From the NCBI RefSeq assembly GCF_902497995.1, contig NZ_CABVII010000007.1, positions 124,001 to 188,000 of the forward strand: 64,000 bases of DNA, given 5' to 3'. The position numbers and the translations under genes were made by a program. This document shows positions 53,130 to 62,770 of the stretch, piece by piece. The DNA is from Pseudomonas fluorescens (GTDB lineage: Bacteria > Pseudomonadota > Gammaproteobacteria > Pseudomonadales > Pseudomonadaceae). The stretch's first letter is position 1; each line of letters begins with the position of its first letter. The notes under the pieces were generated by a model. It made no database searches, had not been told where the DNA came from, and saw only the letters and a list, made by a program, of their open reading frames with translations.

Positions 53130-53211
53130 GGCCCGTAGGCCGCCTCGCTTTGGCTTTGGCGGTGCACGCCCCCTCGGAACCCTAAGTGCCCGTGACCGTA
53201 GAAACGGATAT
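53130..53211. repeat. Inverted, internally deleted copy of the intergenic repeat (right flank)
   Basis: Complement of 50851-50887 joined directly to the complement of 51083-51138: ATATCCGTTTCTACGGTCAC and GGGTTCCG are followed at once by AGGGGGCGTGCACCGCC. The middle of the element is missing. With the left copy it brackets the PAAR pseudogene and its partner. Confidence 0.8.
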
Positions 53212-53248
53212 GTACACGGTCAAACATACCCATCGCCCTTCAGGACGC

Positions 53249-53275
53249 CATCGCGGGCAAGCCACGCTCCCACAG
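53249..53275. repeat. Single REP core
   Basis: CATCGCGGGCAAGCCACGCTCCCACAG without an inverted partner; the rest of the 52920-53370 gap, apart from the deleted intergenic repeat, shows no gene. Confidence 0.75.
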
Positions 53276-53305
53276 AAAGCGAACCCGGCCGACTATTGAT
53301 TTATT

Positions 53306-53337
53306 AAATTGCACACAATTCAATTGCTCGCTATGTT
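53306..53337 (+). promoter_or_regulatory. gpx promoter with probable OspR/OhrR operator
   Basis: TTGCAC (53309-53314), 17-base spacer, TATGTT (53332-53337). The -35 overlaps the inverted repeat AATTG-CACA-CAATT (53307-53320), followed by CAATTG. AT-rich inverted repeats of this kind are bound by OhrR-type MarR repressors; OspR, encoded two genes down, is the natural candidate. Confidence 0.6.
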
Positions 53338-53370
53338 AATCAGACCTGCCTTACCTTCAGAGTCCAGATC

Positions 53371-53856
53371 ATGAGCGACAACCTGCTGAGCATTCCCTGC
53401 ACCACCATCAAGGGCGAGCAAAAGACCCTGGCGGATTTCGCCGGCAAAGCCGTATTGGTGGTCAACACCGCGAGCAAATGCGGCTTCACCCCGCAGTACA
53501 AAGGGTTGGAAGAGCTGTGGCAGACCTACAAGGATCAAGGTCTGGTGGTGCTCGGCTTTCCCTGCAACCAATTCGGCCAGCAGGAACCGGGCAACGAAGG
53601 GGCAATTGCCGAATTCTGCGAGTTGAACTACGGCGTCAGCTTCCCGCTGTTCAAAAAGATCGAAGTCAACGGTGCTGACGCCCATCCGCTGTTCGTGCAA
53701 TTGAAAAAGCGCGCACCGGGCGTGCTGGGCTCCCGGGGCATCAAGTGGAACTTCACCAAGTTCCTGATTGGCAAGGACGGACAGTTGGTCAAGCGCTTCG
53801 CTCCGGCGACCAAGCCGCAGGACCTGAGCCGCGAGATCGAAGCCCTGCTCAAATGA
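53371..53856 (+). CDS. gpx: Glutathione peroxidase
   Basis: 161 residues. Peroxidase motifs: VVNTASKCGFTPQY with the catalytic Cys37, LGFPCNQFGQQEP and KWNFTKFLIGKDG, completing the Cys-Gln-Trp-Asn site. Cys enzymes of this type reduce organic hydroperoxides, often with thioredoxin. No signal peptide. The regulator gene overlaps its stop by 4 bases, so both are one operon under the promoter at 53306-53337. Confidence 0.95.
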   Translation: MSDNLLSIPCTTIKGEQKTLADFAGKAVLVVNTASKCGFTPQYKGLEELWQTYKDQGLVVLGFPCNQFGQQEPGNEGAIAEFCELNYGVSFPLFKKIEVNGADAHPLFVQLKKRAPGVLGSRGIKWNFTKFLIGKDGQLVKRFAPATKPQDLSREIEALLK

Positions 53857-54314
53857 ATACCTTGTCCGTCGATTCCCTGAAGCTCGACAGCCAGCTCTGC
53901 TTCAAGTTGTATGCCGCTTCCCGGGCGGTCATCCGCGCCTATAAGCCGATGCTCGATCAGCTCGGCCTGACCTATCCGCAATACCTGGCGATGCTGGTGT
54001 TGTGGGAGTGGCAGGAAGCGACCCCGGAGCAGCCGACGGTCAAGGCGTTGGGCGAACGCCTGGCGCTGGATTCCGGCACGTTGACCCCGCTGCTCAAGCG
54101 GCTTGAGCAGTTGCAGCTGGTGCAGCGTCAGCGTTCGGCGCGGGATGAGCGTGAAGTGCACCTGAGCCTGTCACCTCGCGGCCAGGCGTTGCGCGCCCAG
54201 GTGGGGCCGCTCAAGGCGCGTCTGTTGTGCGACAGCGGTGTCGATCTGGATCGCCTGCATGATCTGCGGGAGGGTCTCGATCATCTGTTGGGCCAGATCA
54301 AGGCACTGTCGTAG
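53853..54314 (+). CDS. ospR: MarR-family thiol redox regulator (OspR/OhrR type)
   Basis: 153 residues from the ATG overlapping the gpx stop. Winged-helix MarR core (VKALGERLALDSGTLTPLLKRLEQLQLVQRQR, then RDEREVHLSLSPRG). The redox Cys is conserved at Cys16 in QLCFKLYAASRAV, with a second at Cys126 in LLCDSGVDL, the two-Cys layout of OspR. Oxidation should release it from the gpx operator. Gene order gpx-ospR next to sagS is as in P. aeruginosa to my recollection. The last 17 bases overlap the end of sagS. Confidence 0.92.
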   Translation: MNTLSVDSLKLDSQLCFKLYAASRAVIRAYKPMLDQLGLTYPQYLAMLVLWEWQEATPEQPTVKALGERLALDSGTLTPLLKRLEQLQLVQRQRSARDEREVHLSLSPRGQALRAQVGPLKARLLCDSGVDLDRLHDLREGLDHLLGQIKALS

Positions 54315-56661
54315 CCGGCATCCACAAATCCAGCAGGGCGGCCAGCTCTTCACGGCGAAACGGCTTGGCCAGGTAATCGCTCATGCCCGCGGCACGGCAG
54401 CGTTCGCGTTCTTCGGACATCGCATTGGCGGTCAGGGCGACAATGGGCAACTGTGGCCAGCGCCCGCTGCGACGGATGTGCCGGCTGGCTTCGTAACCGT
54501 CCATCACCGGCATGTTGCAGTCCATCAGCACCAGATCGAAGTCACTGTGCTCGAGTTGATCCAGGGCCTCGCCACCGTGAGCGGCGACGATCACCTCGCA
54601 GCCGAGTTTGCCAAGCATGCCCTTGGCCACCAGTTGATTGACCGGATTGTCCTCCACCAACAACACCCGTCCGCGTCGCAAGGGTGAGCGATTATCGAGC
54701 CGGGCATCGTTGATGGAGTTGATGTCCGGCTGCAACACCCGCCGCAGAGTCTGGTACAGCGCATTACGCGCCAGAGGCCGCGCCTGTTGCTGCAAGGGCG
54801 CCAGGGCGCTGGCTTCTTCGGTGGGCATGAAACTGCCGTAGGCGGTCACCAGCAAAATCGGCGCCGTGCAGGTGGGACGCAGGCCGAACAGGCATTCGGG
54901 GCAGTCGGTGATCACCACATCCGGGTCCAGTCCGATCAACGAGTCGTCGATCGAACGTTGCTGATAGTCGAGGCCCCAACCCGGCAACAGGTTCTTGAGC
55001 AATTCTGCCAGGCCGCTGCTGGCGGCGGTGATCGCGATGACCTTGCCCGGTAACGTTGCCGGCACCAGGGCGCGGGTGTGGCAAGGCAGCGGCAGGTCGG
55101 CGCAGAACTGGCTGCCGAAGCCGGCTTCGGAGCTGATGGTGAGGCGCCCTTGCATGGCTTCGCAGAGGTTGTAGGTCAGTGCCAGGCCCAGGCCGGTACC
55201 GCCGAATTGTCGGGTAATGCCGGCACCCGCCTGGGTGAAGGGCTGGAAGATCTTGACCTGGGCGTCCTGGGCGATGCCGATGCCGGTGTCGCAGACCTCG
55301 ATTCTGACACCGTCCCCGAACGTAGACAGGCGTACATCGACCCGACCGAACCGGGTGAACTTGAGGGCGTTGGACAACAGGTTGCTGACAATCTGCCGGA
55401 CCCGGGTCGGGTCACCGAGCACCAGCGCCGGAAAGTGCGGATCGATCAGGCAGGTCAGCTCGACGCTGGGCGCGGCGTTCTGCGACAGCAGGTTGGCGGT
55501 GTCTTCGATCAGCGAACCGAGATCGAACGGAATGTGTTCGAGTTCAAGTTGACCGGCATCGAATTTCGACAGGTCGAGAATATCGTTGAGCAATTCCACC
55601 AGCACTTTTCCCGAGTCATGGGCAATGGACAGCTGTTGCTGTTGCTCGGCATTGAGCGGGCCATCCAGTGAGAGCGCGATCATCCCCAGCAGACCGTTGA
55701 GGGGCGTGCGGATTTCGTGGCTCATGTTGGCCAGGAATACCGAGCGCGCTTCGGCCATGTCCAGGGCGGTGCGGCGGGCGACTTCCAGTTCCTGATTGGA
55801 TTGGCTGAGCCGGGAGTTGATCGCCTTGAGTTCCGCGGTACGGGCCGAAACGATGTTTTCCAGTTGTCCGAGGTAGTCGGTCAGACGGTTTTCGGCGTTG
55901 CGCCGCTGCTGGATTTCGGTGGCGATGTTTTCGAATTGCTGGTTCGCAACTTTGACCAGCACACCGATCTCATCGTTTTCATGTCCGACCGGGCACTCCA
56001 GCCACGTCGGTTCGACGCTGCGCGGATTGCGGCTGCTGAGTTCACGAATCACCCGTACCAAGGGTTTGGTCAGCATCACATAGAACAGTGCAAGCAGAAT
56101 GCCGGTCAACAGCAGGCTACGGGTGAAGCCGTTGAGCAGGGTCACTTCGGCCCGACTCAGGAACCGGCTGCCAAATGAAAAGGTGTCGACATCCAGGCGC
56201 AGGGTGCCGAGGGATTCGGAAGGTAGATGATCCAGGTACAGGCGGTCTTCGAAGTGCCGGTTGGCGCCAAACAGGAAGTCGCTGATCACCCGATAACCGC
56301 TTTGCAGGCCAGGGCGTTTGACTTTGGCCAGCACCGTACCGTTGTTGTCGATCAATTGCGCGCCAATGATCGCGGGCGAGCGCAACAGGCCCAGGGTCAG
56401 TTCCTGGGCGAGTTCGGCGTCGATGTTGTAGGCGATGCGCGACGCGGGGTTATGACTGATTTCCAGCAGTGACAGGATTTCGCGGTTGATGGAGGCATCT
56501 TCACTGGCATAATCGATGCCTATTTGCAGCAGACTGAGCAGCGTGCCAAGAATGAAGCCGACCAGCACGGTCAACCGGGCTTGCTTGTAGGACAGTCGGT
56601 GGGTGAACTTGATATCCATGGGGTGTTGAACCACTTCCGTCTCTCTTCGCTGCTCAAGCAT
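54298..56661 (-). CDS. sagS: Hybrid sensor kinase SagS
   Basis: 787 residues, matching the length of P. aeruginosa SagS (about 786). Two transmembrane helices (about 30-50 and 185-205) enclose a periplasmic sensor domain. HAMP-like linker and coiled coil follow, then HisKA with the phosphorylated His in SHEIRTPLNGLLGM near 313, HATPase (NLLSNALKFT, TGIGIAQDA, GGTGLGLAL), and a C-terminal receiver with Asp in LVLMDCNMPVMDGYE near 711. In P. aeruginosa SagS controls the switch to biofilm growth and tolerance via HptB and BfiSR. A start at 56619 is also possible. Confidence 0.9.
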   Translation of the reverse strand: MLEQRRETEVVQHPMDIKFTHRLSYKQARLTVLVGFILGTLLSLLQIGIDYASEDASINREILSLLEISHNPASRIAYNIDAELAQELTLGLLRSPAIIGAQLIDNNGTVLAKVKRPGLQSGYRVISDFLFGANRHFEDRLYLDHLPSESLGTLRLDVDTFSFGSRFLSRAEVTLLNGFTRSLLLTGILLALFYVMLTKPLVRVIRELSSRNPRSVEPTWLECPVGHENDEIGVLVKVANQQFENIATEIQQRRNAENRLTDYLGQLENIVSARTAELKAINSRLSQSNQELEVARRTALDMAEARSVFLANMSHEIRTPLNGLLGMIALSLDGPLNAEQQQQLSIAHDSGKVLVELLNDILDLSKFDAGQLELEHIPFDLGSLIEDTANLLSQNAAPSVELTCLIDPHFPALVLGDPTRVRQIVSNLLSNALKFTRFGRVDVRLSTFGDGVRIEVCDTGIGIAQDAQVKIFQPFTQAGAGITRQFGGTGLGLALTYNLCEAMQGRLTISSEAGFGSQFCADLPLPCHTRALVPATLPGKVIAITAASSGLAELLKNLLPGWGLDYQQRSIDDSLIGLDPDVVITDCPECLFGLRPTCTAPILLVTAYGSFMPTEEASALAPLQQQARPLARNALYQTLRRVLQPDINSINDARLDNRSPLRRGRVLLVEDNPVNQLVAKGMLGKLGCEVIVAAHGGEALDQLEHSDFDLVLMDCNMPVMDGYEASRHIRRSGRWPQLPIVALTANAMSEERERCRAAGMSDYLAKPFRREELAALLDLWMPATTVP

Positions 56662-56784
56662 AGTCGATCATGCATGGACCCCGATGTCCGCGCACAACCC
56701 TTGTTCAAGGGCTGAACAGGACATCGTACGCTGTGTTTCGTCGCTGTATCGCATCATTACTGTGAACGTGCCCGAGGAGAAGAC

Positions 56785-57675
56785 GTGGATTTCCGATTGA
56801 ATGCTTTTCTTGAACGCGCCGATGCCGTGCTGGCCCGTATCGAACCGCTGCTGCCTGCACCCCGGCGAGCCATCGACTGGACGCACTGCCTGGCCGCACG
56901 CTGGCAACGCGAAGGGCGCAGCGGTTTTCTGCTGCCGCTGCAAGTCAGCCTCGACATGCGTTTGTCCGACCTGATCGGTGTCGATCGGCAGGTGGAGCAA
57001 TTGGGGCGCAATACCCAACAGTTCCTCGATGGCATGCCGGCCAACCACGCCTTGCTCTGGGGCTCGCGCGGCACCGGAAAATCGTCCCTGGTGCGCGCCT
57101 TGCTGGCCGAACACGCCCAGGCGGGGCTGCGGCTGATCGAGATCGAACGCGATCACCTGGCGGACTTGCCACGGGTAGTCGAACAGATTGGCAAATTGCC
57201 CCAGCGCTTCGTGCTGTTCTGCGATGACCTGTCGTTCGAGGCGGGCGAAGGTGATTATCGCGTGCTCAAGAGTGTGCTCGACGGTTCTCTCGAACAGGCG
57301 CCGGATAATGTGTTGCTCTACGCGACCTCCAACCGCCGCCACCTGGTGCCGGAAAAGGAAAGCGATAACGAAAACTGGAAAAGGGTCGACGGCGAACTCC
57401 ATCCCAGCGAGGCAGTGGAAGACAAGATTGCCCTGTCGGATCGTTTTGGCCTGTGGCTGTCGTTCTATCCGTTTACCCAGGACCACTTCCTCGACGTCGT
57501 CGAGCACTGGATTGGTCAACTGGCCGACAAGGCCGGCCTCAAGTGGCAGCGTGATGCAGCTCTGGACATCCTCGCCGTGCGCTGGGCCACGGGGCGGGGC
57601 AATCGCAACGGACGATGCGCCTATCAATTTGCCCGCTATTGGGTGGGGCTCAAGCTGTTGGAGCACAAGGCATGA
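56785..57675 (+). CDS. DUF815 AAA+ ATPase
   Basis: 296 residues from a GTG with GAGGAGAAG before it. Walker A GSRGTGKSSLVRAL near residue 95, Walker B RFVLFCDDLSFE near 145, then the TSNRRHLVPE segment, all typical of DUF815. The cellular role of this ATPase is not established. Stop and start overlap with the next gene (ATGA), giving a two-gene operon divergent from sagS. Confidence 0.9.
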   Translation: MDFRLNAFLERADAVLARIEPLLPAPRRAIDWTHCLAARWQREGRSGFLLPLQVSLDMRLSDLIGVDRQVEQLGRNTQQFLDGMPANHALLWGSRGTGKSSLVRALLAEHAQAGLRLIEIERDHLADLPRVVEQIGKLPQRFVLFCDDLSFEAGEGDYRVLKSVLDGSLEQAPDNVLLYATSNRRHLVPEKESDNENWKRVDGELHPSEAVEDKIALSDRFGLWLSFYPFTQDHFLDVVEHWIGQLADKAGLKWQRDAALDILAVRWATGRGNRNGRCAYQFARYWVGLKLLEHKA

Positions 57676-58154
57676 TCGATTTGCAAAGGAGCGGCCAGGG
57701 CCTCGAAGGCTACGGCATGCTGTGGGCGCAGCTGGAGTCATTGCTGGCGGATGAACGGGATTTCATTGCCAACGCCGCGCAGTTTTCGGCGTTCCTGTAC
57801 AACCAGCTCGATGATTTGAACTGGGCCGGTTTCTACCTCAATCGCAATGAAGAGCTGGTGCTGGGTCCGTTTCAGGGGCAGATCGCCTGCGTGCGAATTG
57901 CGTTCGGTCGCGGTGTGTGCGGGACTGCGGCGGCGACCTTGCAAACCCAGTTGGTCGAAGACGTGCACGCGTTCCCGGGGCATATCGCCTGCGACAGCGC
58001 GTCCAATAGCGAGCTGGTGGTGCCGCTGGTCAAAAACGGCCGGTTGATCGGCGTGTTGGACCTCGACAGCCCGAAGCTCGCACGGTTTACTGCTGAAGAT
58101 CAAGCCGGTATCGAACGACTGGCGGCGATTTTCCTGCGCCTGACCGACTGCTGA
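57672..58154 (+). CDS. msrC: Free methionine-(R)-sulfoxide reductase (GAF domain)
   Basis: 160 residues, a single GAF domain. The three cysteines of fRMsr enzymes are present: IACVRIAFGRGVCGTAAA (two) and GHIACDSASNSELVVPL (third). These enzymes reduce free, not protein-bound, methionine-R-sulfoxide through a disulfide relay. It fits the nearby msrB and gpx functionally, although it is cotranscribed with the DUF815 ATPase. Confidence 0.9.
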   Translation: MIDLQRSGQGLEGYGMLWAQLESLLADERDFIANAAQFSAFLYNQLDDLNWAGFYLNRNEELVLGPFQGQIACVRIAFGRGVCGTAAATLQTQLVEDVHAFPGHIACDSASNSELVVPLVKNGRLIGVLDLDSPKLARFTAEDQAGIERLAAIFLRLTDC

Positions 58155-58236
58155 TCATGGGTTCAAGCCTGCCTTGGCCAGCAGGCTTGAGGGGTTCACC
58201 GCGTCGATCTGGCCCGGCACTACCCTGGTCAGCCAG

Positions 58237-61200
58237 TCAAGCCTCCTTCATTGTGCTGTTGTCGTTTTGTCGAAGTTGCTGTTGCAGCGCCTGCTCCAAT
58301 TCGAGCATGGCGCTGTCCATGGCTTTGCTGCATTCGGTGACTTTGGCGCGATTGAACACTTCATGGCAGGCGTTCTCCAGCGCCTCGCAGCTGTCGATCA
58401 AGCGGGAAGCCTGGACAATTCGGGCCGCGCCCTTGATTTTGTGGGCAATATCGAGGAATGACTGCCGATCCCCGGACCTGGACAATGCCAGCAGCGCTTG
58501 TCGGTCCAGCTGGTTGCTGTTGAACAGTTCAGTCAACAGTCGCTGTTCCAGGACCGGGTTGCCTCCCGTCAACTGGTGTAACCCTTTCAGGCTGAAGGCC
58601 GGATCGCGGACGGTGGGCTCGATGCCTTCAACCCATTGGCTCAACGCTGTCAGCGTCAGGGGCTTGAACAGGCAGTCGTCCATGCCCGCTTGTTTGCAGC
58701 GCTGAATTTCTTCCGGCTGTGCGTTGGCGGTGAACCCCAGGACGGTACAGGGTGGGCGTTGCGTGTGTTGTTCCTGTCGGCGAATGGCGCGGGCCAATTC
58801 GTAGCCGTTCATGATCGGCATGTTGCAATCGACAATCACCAGGTCGAACGTCTGTGCTGTCCACGCCTCGAATCCTGCTTCGCCATCCGCGGCGACACTG
58901 AATCGATGCCCCAGAAACTCAAGCTGCTGACACATGAGCAAGCGATTGGCCGGATGATCGTCGACCACCAGAACGTTCAGGGGAGACCTTGCGCAATGAA
59001 TGGGCGCTTCAACAGCCTCAGGAAGCTGCTCGCGTGGCAGTGTTGCCAGGCACAGCGAAACCTGGACCCGGGTACCGACACCCGGCTGGCTGCTCAATTG
59101 CAGGCTGCCGCCCATCATCTCGCACAGACTGCGACTGATCACCAGGCCCAGCCCTGCGCCACCTCTGCTTGACCGTTCACAGTGATCGGCTTGGGCAAAG
59201 GGTTCGAACAACCGTTGCCGATCCTGTTCGCTGATGCCGATGCCACTGTCCTGGACGTGCAACAACATCCGGACGCGCTCGGGGTCGTCGGTGGGTTGCA
59301 GGTCCACGCTGATCCTGACCTGACCAAGCTCTGTGAACTTGATGGCGTTGCTGACCAGGTTGGACAACACCTGCTTGAAGCGCAACGGGTCCAATACGAC
59401 ATCGACCGGCGGGTTGGCAGGGTGAAACTCCAACAGCAGTTCAAGATTTTTCTGACGCGCCAGACCTTCGAAAATCCGTATCACCGATGTCACTATTTCT
59501 GCGGGATTGACGCGTTCCGGGCTCAGGCTCAGGCGCCCGGACTCGATCCGCGCGATATCGAGAATGTCTCCGATCAGTTCGAGCAGGTCTTTTGCCGAGT
59601 TGTACGCCACATCGATCGCCGGACGGTCCGGGTGCTGGTGATCGATACGCTTGAGCGTCAGTTCGAGCATGCCGATGACCGCGTTCATCGGCGTGCGAAT
59701 CTCATGACTCATGGTCGCCAGAAACGTACTTTTGGCCCGGTTGGCTTCATCGGCCCGGTCTTTCGCACAGCGCAACTCATCGAACAGTTGCCGCCGCTCG
59801 CTGATGTCGATCCAGCCGCCAATGATGCCTCGCACTTCACCGCTTGAATCGCGGTAGGGGATAATCCAGTGGTAGATTGTCAGCCGGCGGCCACCGATGT
59901 GCAGCGGCCGGTCGAGAATCAGCGGTGTGCCTTCGGCCACGACGCGCTGGTAGTCGGCTTGATACTCCCGCGCTTCGAAAGCGTTGCTCATGTTGCCCTG
60001 CATGACGCTTTTGCCGATGACCTCTTCACGTTTCGCGCAAAAGGCTTCCAGGTAACTGTCGTTGCAGCTTTGCAGCAGCCCTTGACGATCGCGCACATAG
60101 ATGGGATGCGGTGTCCCGTTGACCAGGGATCGCATGAATTCGAATTGATCGTTCAACGCTCGCTCGGCCGCCTGACGCTGCTTTATCTGTCGACGCATAT
60201 AAGCGTTCCAGGCAACGGATATCAGCAGCAGCACGCCGGCGCCGATGACGATCTGAAAAAACAGTCGGTGATAGTTGCGCCAGGGATTTTGCGAGGTCGC
60301 CGAATAACCACGCCAGCGACTGTTGATGATGCCCAGTTCTTCCGGCGTGATGCTCAGCAGCGCCTTGTCGAGGATGGCGTTCAGCTCTCGGGCGTCCCGG
60401 CCGGTAGCCAGGGAAAATGCGGCTTGCCGGGTTCCGAGGGTGCTGCTGATCCGCAGTGTGTGCTCGAAAATCCGCGATGACAGGAAGTAGTTGGCAACCA
60501 CCAGTGAGCTCACCGCACCCTGTGCCTTGCCTTCGGCCAGCAATTCCGCAGCGCTGAAGGTGTCCGGGGTTTCAATCAGCTCGATCTGCGGGAATTCGCG
60601 GCGCAAGTCATCCACCATTGGATTGCCTTGAGCGATGGCCAGGCGTTTGTTCTGAAATTGAGCAAGGCTTGTCGGGCCAGTGGCGGATTTTCGGGTCAGC
60701 AGGATGAAGGAGTTTTGCAGATACGGACGGGTGAAGCTCAGGTTCGCTTCACGTTGGGCGCTGGGGAGCAGGGCGGCGATCAGGTCGGCTTGCTGGTTGT
60801 TGACCTGCGCGATCATCTCGCCATCGCTGCGGCTGCGCCGGATGTCGAAGCGCAAACCTGTACGCAGCCTGATCAGTTCGAGCAGATCTGCGGTAATGCC
60901 TCGAAAGTTGCCGTCGTTGTCGAAAAACGTCAGCGGCGCAAAAGCTTCATTGACCACCACACGCACTACCGGGTGTTGCGCCAGCCAGCGTTCTTCGTTG
61001 TCACTGAGCTGCAATTTTTGATCGGTGAGCAAAATGTCACTGCCAGCACTCCAGCGCTTGGCAATGTTTTCTCGCTCGCTGGTGGGGACAGCCATCAGCA
61101 TCGCATTGATAATCCCGAGCAGTTCGGGATTGTTCTTGTTCACGGCAAAGCTGAAACCCTGGGCTTCGTGTTTGCCGAAATTGGCCATGCGAATGTTGTT

Positions 61201-61881
61201 CAGATAGCCCTTGTTGATCATGTAGTGGGTTGAAATAGTATCGCCGAGGAAGACGTCAGCCTGGTCGAAAGCCACTGCATTGATCGCATTCTGGTAGGAC
61301 GGATAGGACGTGATGATCGCCTTGGGATACACGGCCCTGACTTCCTCCAGTGGCAAATAGTGATACACCATGCTCAGCCGCAGACCGGCGAGACCATTGC
61401 TCAGGGACCGGCTTTCGTTTTCCCGGGTCACCAGCACCGGTTGATCCACGGCGTAGGGTTCGGACAGGACGATGTCGGCATTGTGAGCTTCGAACCCATT
61501 GGCGGTGCCGAGCAGGTCGACCTCGCCGTTTTCAAGTGCCTCGATCGCAGCTCCCCGGGACTCGAAGCGCTGGACCTTGATGGTCAAACCGGTGGACTTG
61601 CCCAGGATGCCGGCATAGTCGGCAGTGTAGCCTTCATACTCGTGACCGCTGAGGGTCAGATCAAAGGGCGGATAATCCGGGGCCGAAGTGCCGAGAATCA
61701 GTTCACGCTTGTTCTTGATCCATTGTCGTTGGGATTGATCCAGTTGCACTTCCAGGTGTCCGGCCGATGAACGACTGAGCAGCGTGAGATTTTTGCTGGA
61801 GGTCTGTGCAGCGGGCACCGAGGTGCTCAGGCTTAAACCAGCGGCGATGAGTATCAGATAGTCCTTTATGCGGCTGGGCAT
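58237..61881 (-). CDS. BvgS/RocS-like unorthodox hybrid sensor kinase
   Basis: About 1214 residues from ATG 61881; a GTG at 61893, overlapping the regulator stop, is possible. Signal peptide, two periplasmic solute-binding (Venus-flytrap) domains (about 60-285 and 298-520), one transmembrane helix near 540-560, PAS (about 585-700), HisKA with SHEIRTPMNAVIGM near 727, HATPase, receiver with Asp in LVIVDCNMPIMNGYE near 1021, and an Hpt domain with His in IAHKIKGAARIV near 1150. Such kinases sense small solutes and pass phosphate through His-Asp-His to a LuxR-type regulator, here the gene directly upstream. The signal is unknown. Confidence 0.93.
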   Translation of the reverse strand: MPSRIKDYLILIAAGLSLSTSVPAAQTSSKNLTLLSRSSAGHLEVQLDQSQRQWIKNKRELILGTSAPDYPPFDLTLSGHEYEGYTADYAGILGKSTGLTIKVQRFESRGAAIEALENGEVDLLGTANGFEAHNADIVLSEPYAVDQPVLVTRENESRSLSNGLAGLRLSMVYHYLPLEEVRAVYPKAIITSYPSYQNAINAVAFDQADVFLGDTISTHYMINKGYLNNIRMANFGKHEAQGFSFAVNKNNPELLGIINAMLMAVPTSERENIAKRWSAGSDILLTDQKLQLSDNEERWLAQHPVVRVVVNEAFAPLTFFDNDGNFRGITADLLELIRLRTGLRFDIRRSRSDGEMIAQVNNQQADLIAALLPSAQREANLSFTRPYLQNSFILLTRKSATGPTSLAQFQNKRLAIAQGNPMVDDLRREFPQIELIETPDTFSAAELLAEGKAQGAVSSLVVANYFLSSRIFEHTLRISSTLGTRQAAFSLATGRDARELNAILDKALLSITPEELGIINSRWRGYSATSQNPWRNYHRLFFQIVIGAGVLLLISVAWNAYMRRQIKQRQAAERALNDQFEFMRSLVNGTPHPIYVRDRQGLLQSCNDSYLEAFCAKREEVIGKSVMQGNMSNAFEAREYQADYQRVVAEGTPLILDRPLHIGGRRLTIYHWIIPYRDSSGEVRGIIGGWIDISERRQLFDELRCAKDRADEANRAKSTFLATMSHEIRTPMNAVIGMLELTLKRIDHQHPDRPAIDVAYNSAKDLLELIGDILDIARIESGRLSLSPERVNPAEIVTSVIRIFEGLARQKNLELLLEFHPANPPVDVVLDPLRFKQVLSNLVSNAIKFTELGQVRISVDLQPTDDPERVRMLLHVQDSGIGISEQDRQRLFEPFAQADHCERSSRGGAGLGLVISRSLCEMMGGSLQLSSQPGVGTRVQVSLCLATLPREQLPEAVEAPIHCARSPLNVLVVDDHPANRLLMCQQLEFLGHRFSVAADGEAGFEAWTAQTFDLVIVDCNMPIMNGYELARAIRRQEQHTQRPPCTVLGFTANAQPEEIQRCKQAGMDDCLFKPLTLTALSQWVEGIEPTVRDPAFSLKGLHQLTGGNPVLEQRLLTELFNSNQLDRQALLALSRSGDRQSFLDIAHKIKGAARIVQASRLIDSCEALENACHEVFNRAKVTECSKAMDSAMLELEQALQQQLRQNDNSTMKEA

Positions 61882-61889
61882 CCGGCTTC

Positions 61890-62516
61890 TCACACTAACG
61901 CGTTACGTTTTGCCATCTCGATGAGTTCAACCAGGGATTTGGCCTTGAGTTTTTGCATGAGTCGTTTTTTATAGGTGCTGACCGTCTTGTTGCTCAGGAA
62001 CATGCCTTTGGCAATTTCCTTATTGGAGCGGCCTTGGGCAAAGAGTTGCAATACCATCAGTTCGCGATCGTTGACTGCCTTGAATAACTCCAGGTCGGCA
62101 TAAAGCGCATCATCGCCACGAACAGGGTTCAGGGCCTGGCTCGGATAATAGTTGTAACCTGACAATACCGCTTTGATGGCGCTGACCAGTTCACTCAGCT
62201 CCTCCTGTTTGCACACATACCCGGAGGCGCCGGATTGCATGCAGCGAATACCGAACAGTTTCGGGCATTGGCCCGTTAGTACCAGTGTTTTTATCGGAGT
62301 ACACATTTGGTTGAAACGAGCGAGAACTTCCAGTCCGTCCAGTTTGGGAATACTGATATCGAGAATGACCAGGTCAGGCATGCATTCGCGAACCATCTGC
62401 ATGGCATCGACCCCGTTATCCGTTTCGCCGATGACGTTATAACCTTCATGTTCGAGCAGCATTCGGATGGCAAGACGGATGACAGGGTGATCGTCGACGA
62501 TAAAAACGGAGTTCAT
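61890..62516 (-). CDS. LuxR/NarL-type response regulator (BvgA/RocA-like)
   Basis: 208 residues from MNSVFIVDDHPVIRLAI; the 12-codon longer frame has no family sequence. Receiver domain with the phosphorylated Asp in LVILDISIPKLDGLE, and C-terminal LuxR helix-turn-helix (LQLFAQGRSNKEIAKGMFLSNKTVSTYKKRLMQKL). First gene of a two-gene operon with the hybrid kinase, its probable partner. Confidence 0.93.
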   Translation of the reverse strand: MNSVFIVDDHPVIRLAIRMLLEHEGYNVIGETDNGVDAMQMVRECMPDLVILDISIPKLDGLEVLARFNQMCTPIKTLVLTGQCPKLFGIRCMQSGASGYVCKQEELSELVSAIKAVLSGYNYYPSQALNPVRGDDALYADLELFKAVNDRELMVLQLFAQGRSNKEIAKGMFLSNKTVSTYKKRLMQKLKAKSLVELIEMAKRNALV

Positions 62517-62770
62517 AATCAAATCCCATACGAGCGCGAGTAAAGCGCGCACCTTAGCCCAGATAGTTGAGGTGACGCATGAACTGACGTACCTGCTGCA
62601 GCAATCTAGGAAGATTCCTACAGGTAAAAAAGATTAGGACTACGTATCAACTGGATTTTTTGTGGAGATGGTGACAATGGCGGATGTTTAGACGAGGTAT
62701 CTGAACTTCTGTTTCGGAAGTTTCAAATTGTGTTTCAGTCGGGGTTTTAGTGTCTGGATTTCAACTTTGT

